64,000 nt of DNA from Cyclotella cryptica (taxonomy: Eukaryota; Bacillariophyta; Thalassiosirophyceae; Thalassiosirales; Thalassiosiraceae): contig JABMIG010000179.1 in assembly GCA_013187285.1 (NCBI GenBank), positions 248,001 to 312,000 on the forward strand, read 5' to 3'. Shown one piece after another: positions 1-12,429 of this stretch; position 1 is the stretch's first letter, and each line of letters begins with the position of its first letter. A program made the position numbers and the translations under genes. The notes beneath the pieces are model-generated. The model ran no database searches. It saw nothing but the letters and a program-made list of their open reading frames with translations, and was not told the origin of the DNA.

Positions 1-3000
1 GTGGTCTTCCAGGTTTGCCTTTGTGATGCATAACAAATCATCAAGGTAAGCTCGAACGAACTCTAAGGCTACCATTTGTGTTGACATTTTTGCTTGAAAG
101 ATGTCTGGTGAACTCATGATGCCAATTGGCAAACGGAGGTAAGAATACTGCCCCATGGGAAAATGAGGGTACATATTTTGGATGAATCGGATCAGTCTAA
201 TGGTATAATAACCCATGTTTAAATCTAGGGTTGTAGCATAGGTAAATCCTTCTAGCTCTTGCAGGACTGTACTGATTTTGGGTAATGGAAACGGCTTTAA
301 CTAGTCGCTTATTTACTTCTCTAAAATCAGTGAGAAAGCCGCACAGTTCCGTCTTGTTTTCCAGTGATAAATGATGGTGACGCCATTCCGATTCGGCTGA
401 AACTCTACCACTCCCAGTTCGCATAATCTATTCAGTTCTTTGATAGTTGTTTTGCAGATTTTGGTACTGGGTATGCCTTGCCATGATATGGCTTTATGCC
501 CTCCTTAAGTTCAAGGACACAGGCTCTGTGTTCCAATCACCCAGTTCCCACAAAAAGTTCCTCAAATTCTGTGAGTAACTCCAGCAACGAGTTTTGGTCT
601 TGGAGACTTAGGTGAGTACAATTGGTGCTAACAATTGATTGGAGGTCTGCCTTTTATAATTTGCATCTAGGATTTTAACTACCTGCTGTGTCGCTTCCTG
701 TGTACTTTGCGGTTCATTTGCCATGTTGTTGACAGCCCAGGCTTTATCCAAGTTTGATGAGGTCAGACTATTGATGTCTCTCATTGGCAAAATGATGTGA
801 TCAATGGTTATTTCTTTTGTTCGAAAATCTAGAACAATTCCGAGCTCTTTCATGGTTTGACATCCAAGAATGAGGTCGAACGCTGGCTTTGCCATCTTAT
901 TCTTATCATACTCTACTACGCCAGGAGTCACTGTGTACTCCTTACTGTTCGAATACTCAAAGAACTTTAAGTTGACTTCGCCCTTCCTTTGGTTAGAAGC
1001 TCCCATTCGACGCGGCGCCAAGACTTTGGCACCTGCCTAGTCAGGGGAGGCTTTCCCGTTCCTTTTGCATGGAACAGGAGATCACCATCAGATCCACTGT
1101 CTAGTAGGATCCTGATGACTGTGTTACTGGTACGACCCTGTAGAGTGTTCATTCTTACGGGCTGGATTTTCAGTCGCTTTATAGCTGCTTGTGCTACTAC
1201 AGTAGTGACCTGCCCTTCTTTACCTGTCAAAGGGGTTCACACTATTGAAAAGGTCACCCGACAGTTTGGGGTCCACACCGTTATTGTTTCACTCTGTAAG
1301 GTTGGCTGGAAGATTTCTAGGTCTGCCAGGTTCGAACATGTCTTGTTTGAACCAGAAAATGTTATGTTGGCACGTGGAAGTTTTAATCGGACTAAGATAA
1401 GTGTTAATCATTTCATTACAATCGATTTTACTACACAATTTCTTAGTACTCCCCAACCCATCATCTCAAGATGAGTCTGAATCATCACTGTCACTTATGT
1501 GATGCTTACGCTTCTTTTTCCGATAGCTTTCATTTTCTTGTTGGACTTGGTAAGTTTGTCGATTTTAGCGGATAGCTGCGCATAGCTACTTCTCCTCGAG
1601 CAGGTCTCTAGTCCACGAGAGTTTCCATTTGGTTTCTCCCCTTGAAGCTTGACTTCGGGTCCCATTGAGTCATACTTCCGCAATCCGGAGTGGTGGGTGG
1701 TATGTGCCCCATGTTTCTTGCAGAGAGAACAGTACTTCTCTGTGCGACGCTTGGAATCCGGTCACTAAAAGAGACCATCTTCTTCCTAGATGAGTCGTTA
1801 GCCTTGGCTACGGTCTTGGGTCCTTCTCCAACCTTTTCGGTGGGGTAGGCCTTCTCGATGCGCTCAAGGACTTCGAGAAGTTCCCTGACACTCTGTGGTA
1901 CCAAAGCTCCACTGAGCTCATATTGGTCCTGCCAGTTCCTAGGAACCATCCTGAGGATGGCTTGCCAAGTCGGCATCATCAAATGGCCCGCATACTTTCG
2001 AGACTTTGCAGCCTTGAAGAGTAAAACAGGCACGGCAAGAGTTCCACATAACCCTAAGGCGCTGGATCCTCTGCACAAAGTCCCTGGTGGGTACCCTGTT
2101 TGGTTTCTTCAGCCCATTGCTGATGTAGAAACGTTCTTGCTCCGCTGCATCAGTCCTGAAGACGGTCTGCAGGTGCAACTGGACACATTCCTGAAAGGAG
2201 GTCCAAGATGCCGGGCGTTTTGTGGGATGCTCTCCCATACACATCGGTCCAGGGTTCGAATTGATTTGCCCCAACGATGGTGGTCCAGGGACGACGGGCA
2301 GTCTCCGACAATTGAGTGGAGTACTGCAGGAAGATCGCTTGGCCAGCGGACACTAGGGCCTCACTGGTGTGGATTTTAGCAGCAGTTGCTTTGTTCCACG
2401 ACTGGAGGACGGGGAATTTTCATCCGTCCCCTTGAACTTGGCTTTGCCGCAGTGGCCGCAGTCAGTTTTGCCTCAGCCTTTGCATCTGCCTTACAGGCTT
2501 CCTCGTGAGTCCGTTCAAGCCTCTGGGAAATTATTTCCATCGAGGTCTGGACATGGTTGAGGAACTGTTCAGGACTCGTCAAGACGGTGACAGACAAGGT
2601 CATTTTGTTGGAGACCTTGATTTTGTTGATTACCTTCGTGTCCATGGCTGTGGGAATGTAGGAAATGGGTGGCTTGGACCTCCCTGAACTCTGTTCACAC
2701 TCCTGTGGCCTGAGTCCTTCTGGGCTTGATTTGCTGGTCGACATCCTCTTAATGGCTCGCCAAGGGCGATTATAAAACAAGGCCTTGAAGAAGGTCTTGG
2801 GTGCCCTGTTGAGGTTAGCTTGAAAAAGAATTTTTTTATTTTTTTTATTTTTAAATTTTTCTCGGCTTTTATTTCTTGAAAGTCTTGCTCCCAGGTATTT
2901 CACGAGAATTCTCGATCACGAAATTAATTCGCTCGAGGAATCCCTGATCGCAGAAGTCGATCGCTCAAGTTTATTGCTGATGCTCGCTGATCGCGATTAT

Positions 3001-3597
3001 TTTGAGCTCGTGAGATCGCGAAACCGTAGGAATTCGCCGATCGCGTAGCCGATTTGGATAAATCGCTCGATCGCGCAAAAACGACGCGAAAAGTTAAAAT
3101 TGCCTCGCGATAAAAAATTGTTAGCGCATCGTGTCGGAAGGTTTGATGTTGATGGCTTCGGTGGCCAAGGTCGCACCACGGTTATCTATAGATAGTGACC
3201 TGAGCCGATTCGTCGTAAAAAATTTCACGAAAATTATAGGTAGTTTCGACAGGTGTGGAAGATTTGATTTTATGAGCTATTTTGTGCTATTGTGAGGATG
3301 GAAAGGCAGTGGAACTGCACTCCAGTCCAAACGATGCAAATGAACATTGTGTAGACTTCTACACAATATGGTATGTCTATACCCTTCTGAAATATGTTCA
3401 TATCTTCCAAAAGAGTGCTCTCTTATTTGGGGTTCTGAACTTCCATGTTGGGGAGTCCATGCCGGGAGGTGGACTCTCCTACTTGGGGTCCCAGATGCTC
3501 CATTTAGGTTTTGTACCCAGGGTACAAAAGGCTGATTCCTGCTCTATTTAGGTTTTGTACCCAGGGGTACAAAAAGGCTGATTCTTGGCCTATGTCA
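1..3597 (-). mobile_element. Ty3/Gypsy LTR element, family 1, left copy (partial)
   Basis: A fossil Gypsy element read on the minus strand. From its 5' end it has one LTR (3597-3196), a leader, a gag region (about 2900-1500), a retropepsin region (about 1250-960) carrying a Leu-Leu-Asp-Ser-Gly-Ser active-site motif, and the first part of reverse transcriptase running off the window at base 1. The parts match those of the right-arm copy at 13880-20152. It is broken, with roughly ten or more breaks in the visible part. It appears old, and it was duplicated along with its flank rather than inserted independently. Confidence 0.88.
3196..3597 (-). repeat. 5' LTR of Gypsy family 1, left copy
   Basis: A 402-bp LTR whose minus-strand ends are TGACATAGGCC and GGCTCAGGTCA, an imperfect inverted pair. 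It matches the LTRs at 13880-14288 and 19748-20152. The next element bases, 3195-3182 on the minus strand, form the palindrome CTATCTATAGATAA. Confidence 0.88.
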
Positions 3598-4752
3598 TCA
3601 TGTAAGTATTAACATGGATTACACTTTCTTTTTTTTCTGCATAAGTGGTGTGAATTCATCTTGTGGTAATAGTACTTATGTGCAGAAATTGTGACTATGC
3701 TATTTCTTATGATGAAAAAAACAGTAGAAGTATAACAAAGTTGATCAATTTGCACAAGGCCAGATATCATAGCATTCTCCTCATTCAGATGTAAACAAGA
3801 AATTTTCATTAGTTATATATTGTCCCTATATAAATCTCTCAGACCATTGTCAGCTGTTCTCAATAATGAACAATTTTACATAGATTTACAGATCTACATG
3901 AATGGTGCAAACCATAGCCATAACATAAAGTTTCCATTATACATTGAAGCTCCTCTCATTTTAATTACAGTTAAAGCTAACATTATTATGACAAGAAAAC
4001 TCAATTATTACTCTAATCAGTTGGGTTTGATCTGAATGAGCCACTTGAGAAGAACAAAGTCTCAGTTGTTATCTGTGTTGGTATTGATGGGCTCATTTTT
4101 AACATTGAATTTCACAGTAAGGACAATGATATTCTTGCAGTCCACATCAGTATCCTTGGTAAAGATGTCAACTATCCTGGTATGCTCTTTGGTGTGTGTT
4201 GCCCACCAGCCTTGTGCCCTTGCCTCCTTCGTCATAATTAACCGTTCCTTGTTTCCTTCCATTAACAAAATCCACTTTTGCAGCCCATGGATCTGCATTG
4301 GTAGGTATGGTTTAATCTGTTAAATGGCTGCATGCATTCCTGCACAGCTTGGGTGGCAGGTAGCAGTTGGTGCAGGGTGTACAAATGTGTGTGACCAGCA
4401 GAGTGAAGGGCACAACACTCACTTGGAATGCCAAATTATAGTTATGGCCCGTATTCTCCTTTTGGAGCCAGTGCACATCAACAGTGCACCTAACTGAAAA
4501 ATGAATCATACAGGGAAATGGGTATATCACAATTCCGTTGTTTCTTCAGAATATCAGGAGGTTCAATTCAAACTCAAGCGGTGTGTCAACCGATCATGTA
4601 TGGCATCTCAACTTCACCTCCCTAGCTGAGAGTGATGCATAACTGGTTAACGCCTCACATGAAACGCATCAAATTGATCGAAAACTCGTGATCAAGCATA
4701 GCTTAACCATGTCTCTCAAAAAATTGTGTATAAGAAAATTTTATTCACAAGG
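3598..4752. other. Unidentified flank shared by both arms
   Basis: 1.15 kb of AT-rich DNA between the Gypsy LTR and the inner edge of the inverted duplication. Its partner is 12749-13879. Short open frames occur on both strands; the best is a minus-strand frame at 4298-4062 whose counterpart is 13072-13428, and both read with few amino-acid changes. I recognise no domain. A 16-17-base match (ACAGATCTACATGAATG) near 3887 also occurs in the repeats at 20160-20950 and 23015-23850, so this may be a distant member of that family. Confidence 0.6.
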
Positions 4753-4857
4753 GAATTGTACAAAATTATGACAAAGATTATGACTGCTAGGCCATCTCAT
4801 TATGATGTTGCGTCGTGAGAGTTCATGGGTGCCCTCTGTAATTTTTTGAGATTGACA

Positions 4858-6402
4858 TCATTTAATTTCTCTCTCCTTTCTCAGGACAGCCTTTGTTAAA
4901 CCACGATAAGTACACAACCAACCCCTCCCTGTCACCATTCCCAACACAACACTTCCGAGGACTGATCCACCCAGTCCAACATAGCTCACAGGCGTGCCAT
5001 GCTCTCTATCTATCCCAATGAATAAGGCAGTGCCCGCCAAAGTCGTCGATAGGCCCAACAAGGCGGGCATGGACACAATGAACCAACTGTGCATTTGAAC
5101 AAAATGCCTTATTCCGCCCTTTTGTCAAGATGAAATATTAACGATTTCATTGTCATATATTTTGCCTCGAGTTGTCAAAAGAATATTAGAATGTCAATCA
5201 ATTGCACAAGCTTACTGCTGGAGTTGCCGCCATCCATGCATTCTAAAGCGATGGGGCGAGAGGAAGAGAAACAGACAAAAAATGGAAACATTTATCATGA
5301 CTCCGCATCTAGACTTCTAGAAAAACGTTCCAAGTATAAAATTATTGTTCTCACCAAAACGGAAGAAATGACAGTAGTCAACACCCCTGAATAAAACGCT
5401 CCAGAACAGCAAGCTGTGTAAAAATGATCAAGTTTATCCTGCTGTAACCCCCACGAAACCAACAGTGACGTCCCGGAAACATGATGAGTAAAGGTAACAT
5501 GCTCAATAAAACCGACGGTACTTCTCCTCTTGACACCTGTCGACGAATTGGTCTCATCCTCCTTGTCGTATTTTCCATGCATGTATCCACCTTTCGCAGT
5601 CACCGATCGTTTCAACTGCACATGATCGGCATCATACCCATCATACGAATTGATGGTGAGCAATGCGGCAGCGAGACTCCCCATCAAGGCCGCGACAATA
5701 CCAAAGGTGCGCGTGGTGGATTCCACACGGTCGTATAGCAATTCTTCGGTGGGAAGAACGCGGGAAAGATCGTTCCATGGATTGAGGAAGCGGTAGAGGG
5801 AGAATCGATCTTCGGTGGGGATGATGCTGGGTCGTTTGAAAAAGAGTTGCGTGCGCGGATTGGACGAGATGAGCCGTGTTCTTTGAAGTCGATGACACGG
5901 ACAGCAGAAACCAACTCGAAGGTCGATAATAACGACCGATGACAAATAACAAGAGTCGCCATGGAGAACTCGAAGAAAAAGCAGAACATGTGTACGACAT
6001 TGTCGATAGCCTCACACAAGTAACCCTTCGAACTTTGAAATGCGGCATTGAAATTGAATTCGACACATCCATCGTTGACCAAGTTCTACGAGACAACTCA
6101 CGACGATCTTGCATCGCTCAATCCATGCGTATCTCGCCGATCTACTAAATGCATGGAAATCCCGATTTCCCGTTGTTGTCAAAATGATAAACATTTCGTG
6201 GCACTCACTCTTTAGAATCCTCCTTACCGAGAGCTCGCTGCTTCGACCGGAATCGATTCACGCGTCTCGTGAAAACACTGCGCCGTCGTCGACTTCGACT
6301 GCCGCCCCACATGCCGCTGATGCAGCGTTGTGAGAGTGGCGCGCGAACGGCCGATATGCTGGGAGTGAGGAGCAGGAGCCGCTGTCGAGAAGGCAAACTC
6401 AT
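4858..6402 (-). CDS. Multi-pass membrane protein, three exons (host gene)
   Basis: My model is exon 1 at 6402-6209, exon 2 at 5880-5355 and exon 3 at 5118-4858, 326 residues in total. The junctions are GTGAGT..AAAG (6208-5881) and GTGAGA..AAAAG (5354-5119). The phases agree at both joins, which is the main support for the model. Exon 1 encodes a basic N-terminus rich in Arg, Leu and Ser that could be a targeting peptide. Exon 2 starts with a soluble stretch containing FLNPWNDL and LPTEELLYDRV, then a hydrophobic helix (TFGIVAALMGSLAAALLTI), an acidic loop and a second helix (SGVLTTVISSVL). Exon 3 adds two more helices, around WFIVSMPALLGL and VGLGGSVLGSVVLGMV, and ends in a basic tail. It is probably a four-helix membrane protein of a kind I associate with algae; its function is unknown. 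It is transcribed away from the tRNA pseudouridine synthase gene. Its base composition and reading constraint differ clearly from the surrounding repeats. Confidence 0.65.
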
Positions 6403-6636
6403 TGTGGTGGAAGTGGGCGGGCGGGGTGTGTCAAGGTGTCTTTTGTTGCTTGAGGAATCTCTTTGATGAATGTACCATACGTGTGTTTTCAGGAATCCAT
6501 TCTGTTTCGACCACTAAAAGATGCGGGAACGTTTAAAAATATTGTGATACTTTTGTGTGCAATGTTATTCCCGTAAGTCGATGCGAGGTCCTTCCAAACA
6601 GTTGCCCCTCTCTAGAGAGCAACATGCCACAAGATT
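6403..6636. promoter_or_regulatory. Shared divergent promoter region
   Basis: 234 bp separate the start codons of two head-to-head host genes, so both promoters and both 5' untranslated regions must fit here, or overlap the neighbouring exons. I see no convincing TATA box or other named element. The assignment comes from position only. Confidence 0.5.
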
Positions 6637-7719
6637 ATGCCACATCAACGAGACTGCAACGCCGTCGCCTCTCGTGCACCACGCAACAACGCTACCAATA
6701 ACGCCACCGACGACACCTCGTCGCCATCGCCATCGCAACGCCAGCGCTTCGCCATCCGCCTCTCGTACGACGGCACGACGTACCAAGGCTTCCAATCGCA
6801 GCCCTACGGCAACACCATCCAGGACCAGCTCGAACATCGTCTGCGCAGCTTGCTCAAACGCCCGGTACGGATCGTGGCGTGGGGCAGGACGGATGCCGGG
6901 GTGCATGCGCGGGGAGCCGTGGTGTCGGTCGATTTGACCGGTGACGAGGTGCGTTCTCTGTGGAGGAGACGAACGGGGCGGTCCAATCATGCTGCCCTTG
7001 ACGAACGCGAGGCAGTGCAACAAGCGGCGCTGTTTTTGCATGGGGTATTGAAACAATTCGCGTGCAGCACCGGGGTATCAGAGCGGGAGGCATTGGCTAG
7101 ATTTGGTTCCATTTCTGCCAGTTCTGTTTCTCCCGTACCCATGGATTTTGATGCTAGATACTCGGCTCTTTGGAAGCGCTACGTCTACTATTTATATTGC
7201 TCTGACGCAGACTGTAATAGTGGACAGCCTCTTCCTTTTGCATGGATGCGTCATGCGTGGCGAATAAAACAACAGCTCGACGCCGATGCCATGGCAAAGG
7301 CCGCACAGTTATTGAGTGGGAAGGAGCATAATTTCGAATGGTTGTCTGTTCTTCAACAGGGAGAGTTGAGAGATCCTCGTCGCACGATACAATTGGCCGT
7401 AGAGGAGGTGCATTTTATGTCATCGAACAATGCAGCGAATTCTATGCCGTACTTCTTGGAATATAGTCAGCCTTGTGCAAAGGTGTACAAAGTCACTGCC
7501 ACTTGTGATTTCTTCCTCTACAAAATGATGAGGAGGATTGTTGGAATGTTAGTTTCCGTTGGCAGCGGCAATGCTGATTTGAATACTTTGTCATCATGCA
7601 TTGACGCACATGACAATGGCGACGACAAGGAGAAGCCAATGATTCCAAAAGAGCTCGTGGAAACTGCTCCGGCTCATGGTCTTTGTTTGGAGCATGTTGA
7701 ATATGGCTTTCCGATATGA
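6637..7719 (+). CDS. truA: tRNA pseudouridine synthase, TruA family
   Basis: A single-exon gene of 360 residues. TruA-family enzymes convert uridines in the anticodon arm of tRNA (positions 38-40) to pseudouridine. The first ~35 residues are low-complexity (Asn, Thr, Ser, Pro), and could be a linker or an organelle-targeting extension. The catalytic fold starts at RFAIRLSYDGTTYQGFQ (residues 37-53). GRTDAGVHA (83-91) carries the nucleophile Asp86. FDARYSALWKRYVYYL (171-186) and FLYKMMRRIVGML (293-305) are the conserved binding and structural motifs, and the terminal APAHGLCLEHVEY (344-356) is typical of the family. The GRTDAGVHA form is closer to bacterial TruA than to eukaryotic PUS1/PUS3 (usually GRTDKGVxA), so an organellar enzyme is plausible. 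The ATG at 6637 is the first in-frame start. The frame is intact, and its length is normal for a family member with an N-terminal extension. Confidence 0.93.
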   Translation: MPHQRDCNAVASRAPRNNATNNATDDTSSPSPSQRQRFAIRLSYDGTTYQGFQSQPYGNTIQDQLEHRLRSLLKRPVRIVAWGRTDAGVHARGAVVSVDLTGDEVRSLWRRRTGRSNHAALDEREAVQQAALFLHGVLKQFACSTGVSEREALARFGSISASSVSPVPMDFDARYSALWKRYVYYLYCSDADCNSGQPLPFAWMRHAWRIKQQLDADAMAKAAQLLSGKEHNFEWLSVLQQGELRDPRRTIQLAVEEVHFMSSNNAANSMPYFLEYSQPCAKVYKVTATCDFFLYKMMRRIVGMLVSVGSGNADLNTLSSCIDAHDNGDDKEKPMIPKELVETAPAHGLCLEHVEYGFPI

Positions 7720-9099
7720 TGCTATAGTAGTGATAGTTGACGGACAATCCCGAAATGGCTTACGCCAAGACTTGTGTTGCAACAAAATGCTGTTTCTGGA
7801 ATCCTGCGAATTTAAATTGTGAGTGCAACTTCTGTTACTGAGATGTTCAACAACACCATTTCGCTTTTGTCAAGATGGCGCAGACATTGACGCAACAATG
7901 TGATGTATGTCATTTGGATGCACTGAAACAACAACTTGCCATTGCCGCAAGGCCCAGCTGAAGTTGATGCCTCACACATGTGCACGATTTCAGACAGAGC
8001 CTCACAAAATCATCCAAATAACTCTATCTTCATTATATGAGTTCACTTCTCGGATTCAATCGCATGGCTTATCATCCATATATATACGAAGTAGTTTGGG
8101 GCACATCGGGCTCAAGGGTTGCAGACATCATTTAAATGGAAATGACATTTTACATTACAAACATAAGACAACCCAATTTCACAGCCTGTACTACATGCCT
8201 TTATTGTGTTTTATGATGTCCCTGACATTAGCCTCAAGCGATAAAGCACACCCTATAATAGAAAATGTGTCTATTCTTATTTCTCATAGATTGAATGATT
8301 GTTTCTACGGTGAGGTGAGAGGTACTGGAATCAGAACATGCCCCAACCAATAAATTGGTACATTTTGAAAGTATTAGGACCGTTCCCAATATACCTGAAT
8401 GTACCACTATCGGAAAAATGTATTGATTTTCTTGTTTATGTGTCCCTGTTTCAGTGCATGTACATCATCATTTTGATGCATCTCCCAAAAGACTTCTGTG
8501 AGTAATTTGCACATTTGTTAAGTTGGAGTAATTATTCTTTAGCATTACAGAATTTTATCTAAGAGTACAAAACTAATATGATTTTTATTTTAGACAAATT
8601 TCCCAGAGTAAAATGTTCATCTAGATTCCCTTCTCATGATTCCTGTCTAGCAAACTTTTGCCGTTAGCGAGCAATTTGTTGGTAAGCACCTGATGGACGA
8701 ATAGCTAAGTTTGTCTGAAACACTGCAATTGTACTCCAAACACTCTACCGTAAACACTAGATCATATATAAGATCCACAGGGCTAAAATGACCCATTTTG
8801 AGTGACATTTGCTTTTTTCGGCCAGTTAACACACTCTGTATGTTCTAGACATTGCGTATTTAGTTCCACGTTAGCAGGAACAACACACCATGTGCATGTG
8901 TCTCTATAGCTCGTTCCAGTTGTCAAGAAAACTCCGATGTTGTCAGAGAGCCCCACAATCTTGCTCCCATGGTTGATGGACCAATATCACGGACAATCAA
9001 TGGTTGAAAGGGAACATAGTGGCTACCTTGAAGTAAATAGGGTAAATTTTAAGACACATTTATTTTTTCATCGCAGGAGGGAGACTGACTTACCTTGTC
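7720..9099. other. Gene-poor AT-rich stretch after truA
   Basis: It contains the truA 3' untranslated region and then AT-rich DNA. A 148-residue open frame at 7907-8353 has no recognisable domain and no codon pattern resembling the host genes. I see nothing else. Confidence 0.5.
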
Positions 9100-9158
9100 T
9101 TATAAGAACCACATAATGTACCTTCTAAGATTGACTGTACATTTAGTGGTTCTTATAA
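9100..9158. repeat. Foldback hairpin, 22-bp arms
   Basis: The left arm (9100-9121, TTATAAGAACCACATAATG..) and the right arm (9137-9158) are complementary at about 20 of 22 positions around a 15-base loop. It could be a tiny MITE relic or a structured RNA. No target-site duplication was found. Confidence 0.7.
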
Positions 9159-9422
9159 TCCAGTATTTATGGTAGCTCTCTTACTTGTGTATTGCTATTT
9201 TGACCATTAAAAAGTAAGAACAAATTGGATTTCAATCCTGTGAAGGAATATTTTTAAAATCTAATGTTTCTGTTTGATTTGAAGGAGCAGTCATTTGTCT
9301 TATTATTGGACATGTTTGTTCTTGTCTGTAAAGAAGGACAGTCAATGAAACCATAATTCCACCCAGCATTTTTACAGAATATCTGTCTTTTCATTTGTGG
9401 AATACTTGCATTCATACTTCAT

Positions 9423-9638
9423 TATTTCCTACACATAAAGGATCGTGTAACAAGCCGTTTTGTGAAATGTTTTGAAAAGAAATGATTGAAACTTGATTAA
9501 CAGCTTGAGAATCAACAGGATGTAATACCTTATTTCCTACACAAGTAGGATTGCGTAAGAAACAGTTTTTGTGAAATGTTTTGAGAAGCAACAATTGAAA
9601 CTTGATCCATAGCTTGAGAAGCAGCACAATATAATCTT
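9423..9638. repeat. Two-copy tandem repeat, 108-bp period
   Basis: TATTTCCTACACA at 9423 recurs at 9531. The following stretches (TGTGAAATGTTTTGA, ATTGAAACTTGAT, AGCTTGAGAA) align in order with scattered substitutions. This is an old local tandem duplication with no coding signal. Confidence 0.75.
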
Positions 9639-11230
9639 ATGATCATGTGTGACGTAATTGTCAGGATTCTTGGAACAGGTGTTTGCTGGAGAGTTGTGTA
9701 TGTGACATGGAACACACATGAGGACAGGTAGAGGTGTGTTTAGATGTTAAGTTGCTTGAGTAAGGTAGAAGAGAGAGTTCTGAGTTGTATATGAATTCCT
9801 TAAACTGGTGGTGTTTCCCATGATGATTCTTGATGGAATAGTGTACTAATCTTTTCAAAACCTGAGTGATGTTTGATGTGAAAGAGTTTTTCCAATTGGC
9901 TCATGACAATGCTTCAAAATTGTCTCTCAGAGGTGTTTGTTACAATCCCCATTGTTGTCATATTCTGGATGAGTGTAGGTGTGTACAAGTGGGTGGGTTG
10001 TGGATGGAAAAGTTCTTCCAGAATGAGTTATACTAAGAACAGTGTGTTGTCTATGGCTTCTGCAGCAGATGATGCAACAAAGTGCAGGACTGTGTAGAGA
10101 ATGTTAGTGGTATTGTTGAGTCTGATTGGTTGTCTGTCTTGGAGAATGGCACTGAGAAAAATATCCTGCCACTCTGCTGAGGGCTTTATAGCCACAAAGA
10201 AAGAATGTAAGGTAGTGTACACTGAGGATAAAGTCTTATGCAGAGTATTTTATGCTTGTATCTGGATGGGTGGCCATTCAGTCTAAGAATTGCAGCATGC
10301 TTTCATTGATATCATAATGGCTGTGATTGTGGCCATGATGGGTCATCAAAAGGTTGCCACCAATCGTAACAACATGTCTTTGCTGTATGTCATCAGTGTA
10401 GTCAAAATGTCTTCACGATTTTTGTCAAGGACAACAAAGTTGTAACAATGTAGTGTAAGGTACTCAGAGAGCCACAAAATTCAAAATTTGCCACTCGGTG
10501 TCACATGTCATCAAGTTATCTAGCTAAAAACTCTCAGTTGGCAAAGTTGCCTGTCTATACAGCCAGTGAGGAATAGTCTTACAGTGAGCGAGGTGAGGTG
10601 CACTGAGCTCTCCCTTTTCCCTTATACCCTCTCTCTAACTATCCTTTATGTAAAAGATCTTGCAGCTGCTACAGATCATCTGTTAAGACAGTATCCATTG
10701 CAAACATTCCACTGGAAATTTGCCTGATTTTAGGGGAAATTTAGGGTGGTAACCCCTGGCCATTGCAAAAAGACTTTGGGTGATGCATTTTACCTGCTAT
10801 TTTTCATGTTCTCTTTTTGCACCCCCTTGGTTATCACTCCTCACTTATGATGCTTCAACACATCACATGTCATGATACCGACAAGAGGGATTCATGGTTC
10901 TTTTCCCTTGTCGTATGGTATGATACAACACAAGTCTGTCTTTTTGCCTAACAATATGTGGAATCATAAATCATTGAATTGCAGTGCTTGCATCCATTTT
11001 GGAGGTTGCAATGTCTGTAGTTGTGTGCCTGGTCCTTATGTTGATATATGATATCTCTTGTGTTGCATTGCTTTTGTAGCTGCGGTAAGTTGAAGGTTTG
11101 TCGTGAATCGATAATTTAGAGAGGACAGAGGAAGGGGTGATTTTTTTCTTTAGTCCACATCAACACCAACCTGGACTCAAACCAAAAAAATCCACCACAG
11201 TGGATGACGGACAAGGGGCAACTCTCCAGT
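9639..11230. other. Non-coding AT-rich DNA
   Basis: No open frame longer than about 65 residues. No domain, RNA gene or strong repeat was recognised. Confidence 0.45.
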
Positions 11231-11310
11231 GGAAAAAAGGAAAAAAGGAAAAAAAGGGAAAAAAGGAAAAAAGGAAAAAAAGGAAAAAAAGGAAAAAAAG
11301 GAAAAAAGGA
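11231..11310. repeat. Purine microsatellite (GGAAAAAA-type)
   Basis: About ten repeats of GG followed by six or seven A, giving a pure polypurine run on the plus strand. The minus-strand open frame across it, rich in Phe and Pro, is a product of the repeat. Confidence 0.95.
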
Positions 11311-12429
11311 CATTGAAATTATTTTGTTTGAAATGGATAATGCCTAACACACATGGGCTTATGGCTAGTAAGTTAACAGGTCTAATAATATTTTAACCTC
11401 TCTCTCTTGAAAGGTAGAGAGTGAGGTTGAGGGAAGTCAGAAAAATAGTCTTCATGGAGCAATATTATTATGTGACAAAATACTCATATTGATAGATAAT
11501 CCTGTTTTCATGAGATGATAATGTAGTTTTGACAAGTGATGTTCTTTTTCGGTTCTGAACATGACGTTGACTGGGAAATTTATTGTTAGCTGATAAATAT
11601 TAGCCATGTCTATTGAAAATAAAGTTCAATCATTGAAGGAATAATATTAACTTGATTGAAAATGGTATATTTTTGTTGAAATGACTGTATATATGTCGCT
11701 GGAACTTTAGTAGACACAGTGTCAAAGTCAATATGATGCTCATTCTAAAAAGGATGTGAAAAGAAAGTCAGGTGTGTGCAAAAATGCAGCTGCCAGCATT
11801 TTAGATAGATGCGATACCTAATTTAAAAAATGGAATAGAATAAGTTGGACATTTTATTATTACAAAGCTTAAAGTGATACTTTCATTCATCCACAATTTG
11901 AACATTTGTTCTTTAATGATGATGACATGTGTCTAATGAAGCCTAACATTACATGTTGAGCAGCCTCAGACTATGACCTTTACAAAGAGTATAGCATATC
12001 TATTCACTGGATACCCCAAACAAAGTCTTTCAAACATCATTTCAGGTTTATATGTAACGACCCCACCAACGATCTACATGCAGACCCCATACAATCTTTT
12101 GTCCACTCATGATCCACATGACTGGTTTGACTTTTCCTTGTTGGCAGTTTTAGGCGACGGCTTGGTTCTTGTCCAATGAAAATACATCATTTTCAAAATA
12201 AACTTCATTGGTACTGGGGGTTGATTTCACCAAGAATCTATCTATGCCACAACACTTAAGAAAACTGGGTGCAGGTTCAAGTGTGCATTTTGTAAAGTGT
12301 GCACCACTATTATGTATGCATATGATTCCTAGACCTGTTTGTTTGAAAATGTAGAACTCACATCATACTATACCTAAATATGATGTCTAATGTTGTATAG
12401 AGATGTTGAAATAGTGTGTGTATGATTTG
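11311..12429. other. Non-coding AT-rich DNA
   Basis: No gene or repeat was recognised. Open frames are all short and lack domain signatures. Confidence 0.45.

Larger units (their letters stand above)
1..4752. repeat. Left arm of a large inverted duplication
   Basis: Read in reverse complement, this stretch matches 12749-17501 almost end to end. Base 1 aligns with about 17501, and the inner edge lies at a shared TTTTATTCACAA / TTGTGAATAAAA junction. The arm holds part of Gypsy family 1 (1-3597) and a 1.15 kb flank (3598-4752). By eye the arms are roughly 93-96% identical. Both arms have the same LTR/flank junction, so the Gypsy was already in place before the duplication. The arm continues to the left of the window, so its true length is unknown. 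Confidence 0.9.

Noticed and set aside
7907-8353. 148-codon forward open frame after truA
   Set aside because: No domain, low codon constraint, and many rare residues in a row. A random frame is more likely.
11116-11313. Minus-strand open frame rich in Phe and Pro
   Set aside because: Produced by the GGAAAAAA microsatellite.
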